A DNA stretch of 64,000 nt from an uncultured Lachnospiraceae bacterium (lineage in GTDB: Bacteria; Bacillota; Clostridia; Lachnospirales; Lachnospiraceae). The notes below the pieces were generated by a model that ran no database searches, was not told where the DNA came from, and was given only the letters and a program-made list of their open reading frames with translations. The DNA is taken from the NCBI GenBank assembly GCA_910578345.1, contig CAJTRA010000004.1, positions 99,682 through 163,681 on the forward strand. Direction: 5' to 3'. Each line of letters opens with the position of its first letter. Positions within the stretch are counted from its first letter, which is position 1. The position numbers and the translations under genes are program-made. This document shows, one piece after another, positions 1-8,940 of this stretch.

Positions 1-134
1 AAGATCAGGATCGCGACAATGACCAAGTGCGGTCCATAGCTTTTCGCCACATATTTCATCAAACGTTTAAAAACTTTCCCTGGATTTTCTATTTTTTTAC
101 CTTTTGGCATTCTGCCTCTCATTGGTCCCGGCAT
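1..134 (-). CDS. ABC exporter ATP-binding/permease subunit (N-terminal part only)
   Basis: This is the first 44 codons of a gene that runs off the left edge. The peptide begins MPGPMRGRMPKGKK, is rich in Gly, Arg and Lys, and continues into a KVFKRLMKYVAKSYGPHL stretch entering a first membrane helix. This start is typical of the second half-transporter in heterodimeric type IV ABC exporters of Firmicutes (known family trait). It lies 54 bases downstream of the first half-transporter on the same strand, which supports a two-gene operon and a heterodimer. The start at 134 has a GAGGGAG ribosome site; the ATG at 110 is an alternative. The nucleotide-binding domain is outside the window, so the identification rests on the N-terminus and the neighbour. 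Confidence 0.75.
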   Translation of the reverse strand, partial: MPGPMRGRMPKGKKIENPGKVFKRLMKYVAKSYGPHLVIVAILI

Positions 135-188
135 TCTCTCCCTCTTTTCCGCGCTGTCCTTATGATTGACAGCGCTGTTTTTCCCGAT

Positions 189-1931
189 CTATTTTTTCTC
201 ATCAAAATCCCCGCCGCCGCTTGTCTGTGATTCGTATACTTCACGGTAGATCTCATTGTCACGAAGCAGTTGCTCATGCGTTCCATACCCATCGATCCGC
301 CCTTCTTCCATGACGATGATATGATCTGCATGCTGGATGCTGGATACCCGCTGGGCAATAATCAGCTTCGTCGTCTCCGGAATCTCTTCCGCGAAGGCTT
401 TCCGTATCTTCGCATCCGTAGCCGTATCCACAGCGCTGGTGCTGTCGTCTAAGATCAGCACTTTCGGCTTCTTTAGCAGTGCCCTGGCAATGCACAACCG
501 CTGCTTCTGCCCGCCGGATACATTGGAACCACCCTGTTCTATGTAAGTGTAATACCCCTCCGGCATCTTCTCCACAAATTCATCCGCACAGGCCAGTCTG
601 CATGCCCGTCTGCATTCTTCCTCGCTGGCATCCGCATCTCCCCAGCGCAGATTCTCCAGGATCGTACCTGAAAAAAGCACATTCTTCTGCAGCACAACAG
701 ACACCTGGTTGCGCAGACTGTCCATGTCATATTCCCGCACATCATGGCCGCCCACAAGAACCGCTCCCGAAGACACGTCATACAGCCGGCTGATCAGATT
801 GACCAGACTGGTCTTCGAACTGCCCGTTCCGCCTAGAATCCCGACAGTCTCTCCGGCTTTGATCTTTAAGTTGATATCATGCAGGATTGCTTTTTCTCCA
901 TCATTATAATAGGAAAAGTTTACATCCCGAAATTCGATCGCTCCGTCCGGCACCTCATAGATCGGATCTGCCGGATTCGTCAGATCACTCTTTTCTTCCA
1001 GTACCTCACAGATTCTTTTGGCACTGGCGATGCTCATACTCATCATGACGAAGATCATGGCTACCATCATCAGACTCATTAGAATATTCATGCAGTATGC
1101 CATCAGACTCATCAGTTCTCCTGTAGTCAGCTCACTCTGCACGATCATCTTCGCCCCCATCCAGCTAATCAGGAGGATACAGGTATAGATCGTAAACTGC
1201 ATGACCGGCATGTTTAAGACTACATTTCTCTCTGCTTTCTGAAAAATGTCGTAGATGGCCTGACTGGCTTTCTTCAATTTGGATGTTTCATAGTCCTCCC
1301 GCACATAGGCTTTCACCACGCGGATCGCACTGACATTCTCCTGTACAGAAGCATTGAGTTCATCATACTTCGGAAACGCCATCTGGAAATATTTCATCGC
1401 CCTTCTAATGATCATGAACAGAACAAACGCCAGAAGAATGAGCGCCACCAGATAGATCGTCGCAAGTCTTGCATTGATCAGATAGGCCATCGTCATGGCA
1501 CAAATCATGCTGATCGGTGCACGGAAACAGATCCGCAGCAGCATCTGGTATGCCATCTGAAGATTCGTCACATCCGTGGTCAGCCTGGTCACAAGCCCCG
1601 CCGTACTGAACTTATCCAGATTGGAAAAAGAAAATGTCTGGATGTTGTCAAACATTGCCTGCCGCAGGTTGCGCGCAAAACCAGTGGATGCCCGCGCACC
1701 GAACTTCCCTCCCATGATACCGCAGAACAGCCCGCACAGAGCCGCTCCCACCATGAAAACTCCTACATAATAGATATGGCGCATATTCCCCGCCTCCACA
1801 CCGTCGTCTATGATCGAGGCCATCATAAGAGGGATCAACATCTCAAAGATAACCTCCAGGATCATATAGATCGGTGTCAAAACAGACGCCTTCTTAAATT
1901 CTTTAATCTGCGCCGCCAGTGTCTTGATCAT
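189..1931 (-). CDS. ABC exporter, fused membrane and ATP-binding half-transporter
   Basis: A half-size ABC exporter of 580 residues. Residues about 1-310 form a six-helix membrane domain. Residues about 330-570 form the nucleotide-binding domain, with a Walker A written GGTGSSKTS, a signature VSGGQKQR, and Walker B VLILDDSTSAVD. The Walker A departs slightly from GxxGxGKS/T, having Ser where the second Gly is usual. The start at 1931 is chosen because AGGAGG lies 8 bases upstream; an upstream in-frame start at 1973 has no ribosome site. The gene precedes the partial partner at 1-134, so the two probably form a heterodimeric multidrug or peptide exporter. The substrate cannot be read from the sequence. 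Confidence 0.9.
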   Translation of the reverse strand: MIKTLAAQIKEFKKASVLTPIYMILEVIFEMLIPLMMASIIDDGVEAGNMRHIYYVGVFMVGAALCGLFCGIMGGKFGARASTGFARNLRQAMFDNIQTFSFSNLDKFSTAGLVTRLTTDVTNLQMAYQMLLRICFRAPISMICAMTMAYLINARLATIYLVALILLAFVLFMIIRRAMKYFQMAFPKYDELNASVQENVSAIRVVKAYVREDYETSKLKKASQAIYDIFQKAERNVVLNMPVMQFTIYTCILLISWMGAKMIVQSELTTGELMSLMAYCMNILMSLMMVAMIFVMMSMSIASAKRICEVLEEKSDLTNPADPIYEVPDGAIEFRDVNFSYYNDGEKAILHDINLKIKAGETVGILGGTGSSKTSLVNLISRLYDVSSGAVLVGGHDVREYDMDSLRNQVSVVLQKNVLFSGTILENLRWGDADASEEECRRACRLACADEFVEKMPEGYYTYIEQGGSNVSGGQKQRLCIARALLKKPKVLILDDSTSAVDTATDAKIRKAFAEEIPETTKLIIAQRVSSIQHADHIIVMEEGRIDGYGTHEQLLRDNEIYREVYESQTSGGGDFDEKK

Positions 1932-2029
1932 ATAATCTTTTCCTCCTGCCGTCTGAAATACAGAATATTGCATAACTCTTAAGCGATGTTCCTGCTGTCT
2001 TAGCGCTTCTGAATGTTCTTTCCTACACT

Positions 2030-2058
2030 ATTATTCAATAAATAAAAATAATTGTCAA
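2030..2058 (-). promoter_or_regulatory. Promoter of the ABC exporter operon
   Basis: On the minus strand TTGACA (2058-2053) is followed after 17 bases by AATAAT (2035-2030). The expected transcript start is about 90 bases before the ATG at 1931. The exact -35 and ideal spacing make this a good sigma-A promoter. Confidence 0.7.
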
Positions 2059-2136
2059 AGCACTTCACAAAATTTTCACACACCTTCACAGGAATTTCAT
2101 CCTTTCCCTCCTGGATATTTTTCGTGAAAATAAGAA

Positions 2137-2165
2137 TTGCATTTCTGTCCTGGCAGTGCTAATAT
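2137..2165 (+). promoter_or_regulatory. Promoter of the BMP-type importer operon
   Basis: TTGCAT (2137-2142), a 17-base spacer, then TAATAT (2160-2165) preceded by TGC, an extended -10 element. Transcription should begin near 2172, leaving an 80-base leader before the lipoprotein start at 2253. Confidence 0.7.
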
Positions 2166-2182
2166 AGAAAAATGTTAATGAT

Positions 2183-2226
2183 ATGTCCTTCTTTTCGCCG
2201 TAAACCGGCGGACAGGCGAAGGACAT
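2183..2226 (+). promoter_or_regulatory. Stem-loop in the leader of the BMP lipoprotein gene
   Basis: ATGTCCTTC (2183-2191) pairs perfectly with GAAGGACAT (2218-2226). Inside, CGCCG (2196-2200) can pair with CGGCG (2206-2210). The fold fills most of the leader and ends about 15 bases before the ribosome site. It could stabilise the mRNA or be a small regulatory element. It does not match a riboswitch consensus I know. Confidence 0.5.
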
Positions 2227-2252
2227 GCTTACCACAGAGAGGAGATTATACT

Positions 2253-3500
2253 ATGAAAAAGAAAGTTTTAGCACTGATCCTTTCTTCTGTTATGGCTCTT
2301 TCCTTATTCGGCTGCGGCAACAGCGACCAGCCGGCGACGGAGGAAGTACCAGCAGAAGAAGCAACTGAAAGTACCGACGATGCGGATGCTGCAACAGAAG
2401 AAGCTCCTGAAGCGGAAGCTGAGAGCACAGACGATGCTGCAGAGGCGGAAGCACAGGAAACAACCGGCGATGCTGCTTTGAAGATCGCTATTGTCAGCAG
2501 TCCTTCCGGCGTAGACGACGGTTCTTTTAACGAAGACAACTACAACGGTATCCTTACCTTTATCGAAAGCCACCCTGACTGCACCGTTACCCCGGTCCAG
2601 GAGACCACCGGTGATGTTACTGCAGCCGTACAGGCAGTTGCCGACATCGTAGCGGATTACGATGTGATCGTGTGCTGCGGTTTCCAGTTTGCTGGTATCG
2701 CAACGATCGCACAGGAAAACCCGGATGTTGATTTCATCCTGGTAGACTCTTTCCCGTCTGACGCGGAAGGCAATGAAGTAACCGTTGACAATATCTATGC
2801 GATGCAGTTTGCTGAGCAGGAGTCCGGTTTCTTCGCCGGTATGGCAGCCGCTCTTGAGACAAAATCTAACAAAGTAGCTGTTGTCAATGGTATCGCTTAT
2901 CCTTCCAACGTAAATTACCAGTACGGTTTCGAGTGCGGTGTAAAATATGTCAATGAGACAGAAGGCACAAACGTAGAGATCGTAGAGCTTGCTTCCTATG
3001 CAGGCACAGACGTGACAGGCGCCAATGTAGGCGGTAACTACATCGGTTCTTTCGCTGATGAAGCAACCGGTAAGGTAGTCGGCAATGCGCTGATCGCTGA
3101 GGGTGTAGACATTGTCTTCGTAGCAGCAGGCGCATCCGGCAATGGTGTTCTGACCGCAGTGAAAGAAGCGGAAGGTGTTTCTTTCATCGGCTGTGACGTA
3201 GACCAGTACGATGATGGCGCGAATGGAGATGCCAACGTTGTCCTGACTTCCGCACTGAAAGTAATGCACTTGAACGTAGAGCGATCCTTAAACTCTATCG
3301 TAGACGGCACCTTCAAGGGAGCTAATGTAGTACTGCAGGCTGACACAGATTCCACAGGCTATGTGAAAGAAGATGGCAGATGCCAGCTGTCCGCTGACAC
3401 GATCTCCAAGATCGATGCTGCTTATGAGCAGGTGAAGGGCGGCACGATCGTTCCTGCCGCTAACTTCAATGGCGTAACACCAGAAGACTTTACCTGGTAA
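2253..3500 (+). CDS. BMP/PnrA-family nucleoside-binding lipoprotein of an ABC importer
   Basis: The predicted product is a 415-residue extracellular lipoprotein. It has a signal peptide with lipobox LFGC, then a long Glu/Ala/Thr-rich linker (about residues 25-75), then a periplasmic-binding fold of the basic membrane protein (BMP) family beginning LKIAIVSSPSGVDDGSFNE. BMP proteins usually bind purine nucleosides. The next three genes encode the matching ATPase and two permeases. The start at 2253 is chosen over 2172 because GAGAGGAG precedes it and the signal peptide starts there. A hairpin terminator after the gene probably lets the binding protein be made in excess over the transporter. Confidence 0.92.
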   Translation: MKKKVLALILSSVMALSLFGCGNSDQPATEEVPAEEATESTDDADAATEEAPEAEAESTDDAAEAEAQETTGDAALKIAIVSSPSGVDDGSFNEDNYNGILTFIESHPDCTVTPVQETTGDVTAAVQAVADIVADYDVIVCCGFQFAGIATIAQENPDVDFILVDSFPSDAEGNEVTVDNIYAMQFAEQESGFFAGMAAALETKSNKVAVVNGIAYPSNVNYQYGFECGVKYVNETEGTNVEIVELASYAGTDVTGANVGGNYIGSFADEATGKVVGNALIAEGVDIVFVAAGASGNGVLTAVKEAEGVSFIGCDVDQYDDGANGDANVVLTSALKVMHLNVERSLNSIVDGTFKGANVVLQADTDSTGYVKEDGRCQLSADTISKIDAAYEQVKGGTIVPAANFNGVTPEDFTW

Positions 3501-3505
3501 AAAAC

Positions 3506-3611
3506 TTATCATCTTTGCTGCTAAGTTTGCAAGAATCTTGCTTCGCGGCGATTCTTGCCGCATACCACTACGCTATGAGCTGAAAATAGCTGCTACGCAG
3601 CTAAAGAAGAT
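3506..3611. repeat. Folded intergenic segment with nested inverted repeats
   Basis: GCAAGAATC and GATTCTTGC form a perfect 9-base stem around a loop containing TTGCTTCGCGGC. TAGCTGC TAC GCAGCTA forms a second perfect hairpin. The flanks TTATCATCTTTGCTGC and GCAGCTAAAGAAGATAA are near-complementary and could close the whole segment. No gene is present. It resembles the hairpin-rich spacers at 36395-36531 and 63825-63893. Confidence 0.5.
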
Positions 3612-3621
3612 AAAATATGAA

Positions 3622-3656
3622 GGCTGCAAGGGATTTTTCTCTTGCGGCCTTTTTTG
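3622..3656 (+). terminator. Rho-independent terminator or attenuator after the BMP gene
   Basis: GGCTGCAAG pairs with CTTGCGGCC (one G-U) around a short T-rich loop and is followed by TTTTTTGTTTT. It lies between the binding protein gene and its ATPase, so it likely acts as a partial terminator setting the ratio of the two. Confidence 0.8.
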
Positions 3657-3779
3657 TTTTGCCGTATTCTATTATTATGAAGCTGTTTACAGATTTCTAC
3701 ATAGGATGACGCCATAATCTATGCCCTGGATGTTTTCTGTAAACGGTTCTTTGCAACGAACACAAAGTGAGGTAAGCGC

Positions 3780-5318
3780 ATGTCAGATTACATTATTGAG
3801 ATGAATCACATCACCAAGCGTTTCCCTGGTATCGTGGCGAACGACGACGTTTCGATCCAGATAAAGAAGGGCGAGATCTACGCGCTTCTTGGGGAAAACG
3901 GAGCTGGGAAATCCACGCTGATGAGTATGCTCTTCGGCATGTATGAACCTGACGAGGGTGAGATCATCATTCGCGGCGAAAAGGTCAAGATCCAGTCTCC
4001 CAACCACGCCACAAAACTAAATATCGGTATGGTACACCAGCATTTTAAGCTCGTAAGCAACTACACGATCGCCGAAAATATCATTATGGGCATGGAGCCC
4101 TTGAAGAAAACGCTGGGACTTTTTCCTTCTGTAGATCTTAAGAAAGCTAATAAGGATATCCTGGAACTCTCCCGCAAATTTGGGCTGGAAGTTGATCCTG
4201 CGAAAGTGATCGAGCAGATCAATGTTTCCATGCAGCAGCGGGTCGAGATTCTCAAGATGCTGTATCGGGAGGCCGAAATCCTGATCTTCGATGAGCCAAC
4301 CGCCGTGCTGACGCCGCAGGAGATTGAGTTCCTTCTGGAAATCATCCGCAGCCTGCGCGACGACGGCAAGACGATCATCCTGATCACCCATAAGTTGGAA
4401 GAGATCAAGAAGATTGCAGACCGCTGCGCGATCCTGTGCCGCGGTAAGCTGATTGATGTGCTGGATGTCGCTGCGACGGATACGAAGACGATGGCCAATC
4501 TGATGGTCGGCCGGGAAGTCAGCTTTACGGTGGATAAGCCGGAACCGGACTTTGGCCGGGAGGTGCTTCGCGTCGAACATCTGACGGTCAGGAACGAGGA
4601 TAAATATGAAGTTGTCAAAGATGTTACCTTTTCCGTACGGGAAGGAGAAATCTTCGTAGTTGCCGGCGTCTCTGGCAACGGACAGATCGAACTGGCTGAC
4701 GCCATTGCCGGACTGATGAAACCGTCTCACGGTACGATCACGCTAAACGGTGTGGAAATCACTTCCTATTCCATCCGCAGACGGAATCTTGCAGGTATTT
4801 CCTATATTCCGGAGGACCGCCACAACGTAGGACTTGTGATGGACTTTACTTTATCTGACAATCTGGCGTTAAAAAGTTACTTCGAGGAACCTTTTTCCCA
4901 TAAAGGTATTGTCCACCCAGAGGAATTTACGAAATACGGGGAGACGCTGATCGAGAAATATGATATCCGCAGCAGTCAGGGCAATGACACCATCGTCCGT
5001 TCCATGAGCGGCGGCAATCAGCAGAAAGCCATCATTGCCAGAGAGATCGAACTGGATTCTCCACTCACGATCTTCGTACAGCCCACACGCGGCTTAGATA
5101 TCGGCGCGATCGAGAATATCCATAAACAGATCATAGAAGAACGAAACAAAGGCAAAGCCATCCTGCTGATCTCTCTGGAACTGGATGAAGTCATGAATCT
5201 GGCAGATACCATCGGCGTCATTTATAATGGCGCGATCCAGAAGATCGCTGACGCAAGAACGCTGACGCCCGCCCAGGTCGGCGAGTTCATGATGGGAGTC
5301 GGTGGGAAACACGCATAA
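3780..5318 (+). CDS. Nucleoside ABC importer, duplicated ATPase subunit
   Basis: A double-cassette ATPase of 512 residues that powers import with the two permeases that follow. The first domain has Walker A GENGAGKST and Walker B ILIFDEPTAVLTP. Its signature region reads INVSMQQRVEI, a weak form of LSGGQ that is common in this family. The second domain carries VSGNGQIE in place of a Walker A and has a good signature SMSGGNQQKA. This arrangement matches the sugar/nucleoside (Carbohydrate Uptake Transporter 2) class, as in the Bacillus NupO and YufO proteins. The AGTGAGGTAAGC ribosome site is 8 bases before the ATG. The gene follows the BMP lipoprotein by 279 bases. Confidence 0.92.
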   Translation: MSDYIIEMNHITKRFPGIVANDDVSIQIKKGEIYALLGENGAGKSTLMSMLFGMYEPDEGEIIIRGEKVKIQSPNHATKLNIGMVHQHFKLVSNYTIAENIIMGMEPLKKTLGLFPSVDLKKANKDILELSRKFGLEVDPAKVIEQINVSMQQRVEILKMLYREAEILIFDEPTAVLTPQEIEFLLEIIRSLRDDGKTIILITHKLEEIKKIADRCAILCRGKLIDVLDVAATDTKTMANLMVGREVSFTVDKPEPDFGREVLRVEHLTVRNEDKYEVVKDVTFSVREGEIFVVAGVSGNGQIELADAIAGLMKPSHGTITLNGVEITSYSIRRRNLAGISYIPEDRHNVGLVMDFTLSDNLALKSYFEEPFSHKGIVHPEEFTKYGETLIEKYDIRSSQGNDTIVRSMSGGNQQKAIIAREIELDSPLTIFVQPTRGLDIGAIENIHKQIIEERNKGKAILLISLELDEVMNLADTIGVIYNGAIQKIADARTLTPAQVGEFMMGVGGKHA

Positions 5319-5352
5319 ATTCCACAAAGTGGACGAAAGGTATAACGAAACG

Positions 5353-6486
5353 ATGAAAAATAAGAATAACTTCCTACATAGATTAATCTTACAAACCATC
5401 GGGCATGAGAAGAGACAGCACTATATGATCCCGGTCTTTACGATCCTGCTCAGTCTGATCTTCGGTATTCTGGTGATTGCCTTGCTTGGCAAGAATCCTC
5501 TGCAGGCCTATTACAATCTGCTGCAGGGTTCCGGGCTTGCGCCAAAGGCTTCCTATGCCGGACACAAGGGCATGATCACGGACTTTACCAGTTTCCTAAA
5601 TGCCTTAACGCCGATGCTTTTCGCTGCCCTGGCCGTTCTGATCGCCCTAAAAGCAGGTCTGTTTAATATCGGCGTGTCAGGCCAGATGCTGGCCGCCGGT
5701 TTCACAGCCACTGTTTTGATCGGCTACTCCGAACTTCCGGCCGTGATTGCCAAGCCGTTAGTCGTACTGATCGGCTTTGTCATCGGCGCCCTGGCCGGCG
5801 CTCTGGTCGGTTTCTTAAAGCATCGCTTCAACATCAACGAAGTCGTATCAACGATTATGTTCAACTATATCTTCCAATATGTCATCAGTTTTCTGATCAA
5901 CACCTTCTATGTAGATCCTGTTTCCAGGCAGTCCGCCAATGTAAAACAGGCAGGCAGGCTGACGCTTGTGGATGTAGTCATAGGAGATTATAAGATGGAT
6001 ATTCCTCTGGGCATTCTGGTTGCTGTAGCAGGCATCGCCATTACGGCTTTCCTTCTGAACAGAACTGCCTTAGGTTTCGAGATCAAGGCGGTAGGCAGCA
6101 GCATCCGCGCAGCAGAATATGCCGGTATCCGTGTAGGACGCACGAGAGTCCTGGCCATGATGCTTTCCGGCGGCTTTGCAGGTCTGGCCGGCGTCACTTA
6201 CTATCTGGGCTATTTCGCTTCCATACAGCCTAAGGTATTGGTCAGCACAGGATATGACGCCATTGCTGTCGCACTTCTTGGCAACAGTTCTCCCATCGGC
6301 ATCATCTTCTCTTCTTTCCTGATCACAGTGATCTCAAAAGGAAGCACTTATATGAGCTCAACATCAGGTGTGCAGGCAGAGATCGCCTCGGCGATCACCG
6401 GAATCATCCTGCTGTTTTCCGCCTGTGGCGCTTATGTCAGATATAAAGTTAACCGCTGGAAAGATATGAAGGAGGAAATACAATGA
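5353..6486 (+). CDS. Nucleoside ABC importer permease 1
   Basis: A membrane protein of about 377 residues with roughly nine or ten hydrophobic segments. It contains the ALKAGLFNIGVSGQM motif typical of BPD_transp_2-type permeases in BMP systems (NupP-like). The start at 5353 (MKNKNNFLHR) has GAAAGG upstream; a GTG at 5302 overlapping the ATPase gene is the alternative. Its stop overlaps the next start (ATGA), so the two permeases are translationally coupled and probably form a heterodimer. Confidence 0.9.
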   Translation: MKNKNNFLHRLILQTIGHEKRQHYMIPVFTILLSLIFGILVIALLGKNPLQAYYNLLQGSGLAPKASYAGHKGMITDFTSFLNALTPMLFAALAVLIALKAGLFNIGVSGQMLAAGFTATVLIGYSELPAVIAKPLVVLIGFVIGALAGALVGFLKHRFNINEVVSTIMFNYIFQYVISFLINTFYVDPVSRQSANVKQAGRLTLVDVVIGDYKMDIPLGILVAVAGIAITAFLLNRTALGFEIKAVGSSIRAAEYAGIRVGRTRVLAMMLSGGFAGLAGVTYYLGYFASIQPKVLVSTGYDAIAVALLGNSSPIGIIFSSFLITVISKGSTYMSSTSGVQAEIASAITGIILLFSACGAYVRYKVNRWKDMKEEIQ

Positions 6487-7442
6487 ATACGATTATCATA
6501 GACGGCTTATCTTTCGCTCTACCGCTCTTTATTATGGCAATCGGCGGAATCTACTGTGAGCGCAGCGGCATCACGAATCTGGCCATCGAGGGCCTGCAGG
6601 GATTTGGCGCCTTTTGCGGCGCGCTGTTTGCGGTCTGTATCGCACAGTATTTTGCCGGTAACTCTCCGGTTCCCTTCTATCTGGCCATGCTGTTTGCTTT
6701 CCTGGGCGGTATGCTCTTCTCTCTGCTGCACGCCATGCTATGTATTAAGTTCAAAGCCAATCAGGTAATCAGCGGCGTCGTGATCAATATTCTGGCCATG
6801 GCGCTGACGGAATTTCTGACCAAACAGATCAACGCCAGCATCTTCGGCGCTGCTTCCAATAAGTTTGTACTGGGTGTCTCTGCCCGCATCACCATTCCGG
6901 TATTGTCGAAGATTCCTGTGCTGGGCGCTGTCTTTACGAACCTTTATCCTTTCGAGATTGTGATTACATTCATTGCTGTCGTCGCCTGGTATATTCTGTA
7001 TCAGACACGCTTCGGCCTGCATCTGCGCGCCTGCGGTGATAATCCTCATGCAGTGGACGCTGCCGGTATTGAAGTGAGCAGAGTACGCCTCATCGCCGTC
7101 ATGGCTTCCGGCGCTCTCTCTGGGCTCGGCGGCATCTGTTTTGCCTACTCGATCTCTGCGAACTTTTCTTCCAATATCTATTCCGGCTATGGCTATCTGG
7201 CTATCGCCGCCCTGATCTTCGGCAACTGGAAGATCCTGCCCACACTGGGCGCATGTCTGCTGTTCGGCTTCGCCCGCTCCGGCGGCTATGAGCTGGTAAA
7301 ATTCTTAGAAATGCCCAGCAGCTATCAGGATCTGGTGATGGTACTGCCCTACGTCCTCACACTGTTGATGCTTATCTTCTTCAGCAAGAAGAATCATTCC
7401 CCGAAAGCATTGGGAGAAATCTATGATAAAGGGGCGAGATGA
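6483..7442 (+). CDS. Nucleoside ABC importer permease 2
   Basis: A 319-residue membrane protein with a conserved ERSGITNLAIEGLQ motif, the counterpart of the first permease (NupQ-like). The ATG overlaps the previous stop by four bases (ATGA) and GGAGG precedes it. It is the last gene of the importer operon and is followed by a terminator at 7488-7530. Confidence 0.9.
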   Translation: MNTIIIDGLSFALPLFIMAIGGIYCERSGITNLAIEGLQGFGAFCGALFAVCIAQYFAGNSPVPFYLAMLFAFLGGMLFSLLHAMLCIKFKANQVISGVVINILAMALTEFLTKQINASIFGAASNKFVLGVSARITIPVLSKIPVLGAVFTNLYPFEIVITFIAVVAWYILYQTRFGLHLRACGDNPHAVDAAGIEVSRVRLIAVMASGALSGLGGICFAYSISANFSSNIYSGYGYLAIAALIFGNWKILPTLGACLLFGFARSGGYELVKFLEMPSSYQDLVMVLPYVLTLLMLIFFSKKNHSPKALGEIYDKGAR

Positions 7443-7487
7443 TCCCCTTGTAAACGGCAGACTTGAATATGCGGAGGAATAAATATA

Positions 7488-7530
7488 GAGACAGCAAACT
7501 CACGCCGACGTGCTGGTTTGCTGCCTCTTT
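7488..7530. terminator. Bidirectional terminator between the nucleoside importer and the EEP gene
   Basis: AGCAAAC (7492-7498) pairs with GTTTGCT (7515-7521), with additional GAG/CTC pairing outside. T-runs follow on the plus strand. It separates two convergent genes. Confidence 0.65.
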
Positions 7531-7545
7531 CGTATGAATTCCGCG

Positions 7546-8664
7546 CTATTTTAATACAAACTCCATGATCACCGGATCATGATCCGAATATTGATAGCCT
7601 GTATCCACATGGCTGTAGGATATCACTTCCACATTATCTGAAATAAGAAACCCATCCAGCGTCACCGTATAGGTCGTCTCCTCCTGATAAGGTTCCTCCG
7701 CGCTCCTGCATGTGTTATGTACAATCTCCTCTTTCGTCACAACTGCATCGTCAATAGCCATCCGAAATCCTGCTGGCAGGCTTTCTCTTGGAAAAGGATA
7801 AGCCCACTCCGGGGCATTCCGGAAAACATCCGTTTTCAGATTATGGTTAAAATCTCCGCCACAGATCACATAGTTTCCTTTCTCATAATCCGTCATCATA
7901 TCCTCATAAAGCATGGTAAGCTGCCCGGCACGGATCTCGTCACTGCTGCCATAAGCTGACATATGCATATTGTACAGACACAGCATCTTATCCCCCTCAG
8001 ACGGCACGGCTTCCCCGGCAAAATCCTGCTGTGACTTTGCGTCTGCTGCGGTCAGCGGAATCCTCGCGACCGAATAGCAGCGGTCAAAATCCACAAACTT
8101 AGAGAAGGATTCTGAGATCGGCAGGCTTCTTCGGATTGCTTCCACAATCTCTCCCCTGGAATAGGTCACAATCCCTGCCTGATTTGCTCCATGAGGCTCC
8201 AGCGGCGGGAAAAACAGGAACGGAGAATCATAATTCTGAGCGTAAGTATAATAGTATCCTTCCATAAACTGATTCAACAATTCCAGCTCATCAATATGAT
8301 AGGAACGGGTGCCGTCTCTGTCAACCTCCTGCACAAGCAGGAAATCCACATCCATATCCCGCACTAAAGTTCCTGCTCCGCACACTGCTGCTGTCACACT
8401 GTCCGCATCTTTTCCCCAGGAAGACTTGCCGCCGTCCATAAAGAAACTATATTCCGGCTCATAAGCGCCAAATCCAATATTATAAGTCATGATCCGATAG
8501 GACTGTTTTTCAGCATAACCCGTCTGCGGCAAAACCTTATCAATTTCCAGAGGCATTTGATCTGGCAGCCTGTCATAGGCAGCAAAGACATAAATCACAT
8601 AGGCCAAAAGAACCAGCAGCAATATAATCACAATGGCTGCTGTACATTTTAATACTTTTTTCAT
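7546..8664 (-). CDS. Membrane-anchored endonuclease/exonuclease/phosphatase family protein
   Basis: The product has 372 residues. Residues about 8-30 form one hydrophobic helix, so the rest is likely outside the membrane. The catalytic domain carries the EEP hallmarks in order: MTYNIGFG, QEVDRDGTRSYH, HMSAYG, GGDFNHNL and a final YSDHDPVI. These supply the metal and phosphate ligands of the DNase I/sphingomyelinase fold. EEP enzymes cut DNA, phospholipids or inositol phosphates; the sequence does not show which. The start at 8664 has AGGAG upstream and begins directly before the membrane helix. The gene stands alone. Confidence 0.88.
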   Translation of the reverse strand: MKKVLKCTAAIVIILLLVLLAYVIYVFAAYDRLPDQMPLEIDKVLPQTGYAEKQSYRIMTYNIGFGAYEPEYSFFMDGGKSSWGKDADSVTAAVCGAGTLVRDMDVDFLLVQEVDRDGTRSYHIDELELLNQFMEGYYYTYAQNYDSPFLFFPPLEPHGANQAGIVTYSRGEIVEAIRRSLPISESFSKFVDFDRCYSVARIPLTAADAKSQQDFAGEAVPSEGDKMLCLYNMHMSAYGSSDEIRAGQLTMLYEDMMTDYEKGNYVICGGDFNHNLKTDVFRNAPEWAYPFPRESLPAGFRMAIDDAVVTKEEIVHNTCRSAEEPYQEETTYTVTLDGFLISDNVEVISYSHVDTGYQYSDHDPVIMEFVLK

Positions 8665-8905
8665 TTCCGACTCCTGTTTTATGATTCTATTGTAAAATAT
8701 CCGTACATGCCTTCCGTAAGAGCGCAGGCAGAAATTTGCTATGTACTCCATTTTCATTATACAGGAGAGCTATCTTTTACACAATCCCCTGTCCTTTCAA
8801 CGATCGCGCCACTCAGCCTTTACAGCAAAATGCCAATCCAATCCTTTCCGCATTCTTCTTTTTTGTACTTATCATTATTTCGTCTATACTTTTTTTAGAA
8901 ATCAT

Positions 8906-8934
8906 TTGATAAATTGATCCGATCGTGCTATGAT
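8906..8934 (+). promoter_or_regulatory. Strong promoter for the coiled-coil protein gene
   Basis: TTGATA (8906-8911), a 17-base spacer ending TGC, then TATGAT (8929-8934). This is a good -35, ideal spacing and an extended -10. Transcription should begin near 8941, about 250 bases before the only gene it could serve. Confidence 0.75.
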
Positions 8935-8940
8935 ACTTTT

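Noticed and set aside
2166..2252. Purine riboswitch before the nucleoside importer
   Set aside because: The leader is hairpin-forming but lacks the three-way junction core and conserved loop bases of that class.
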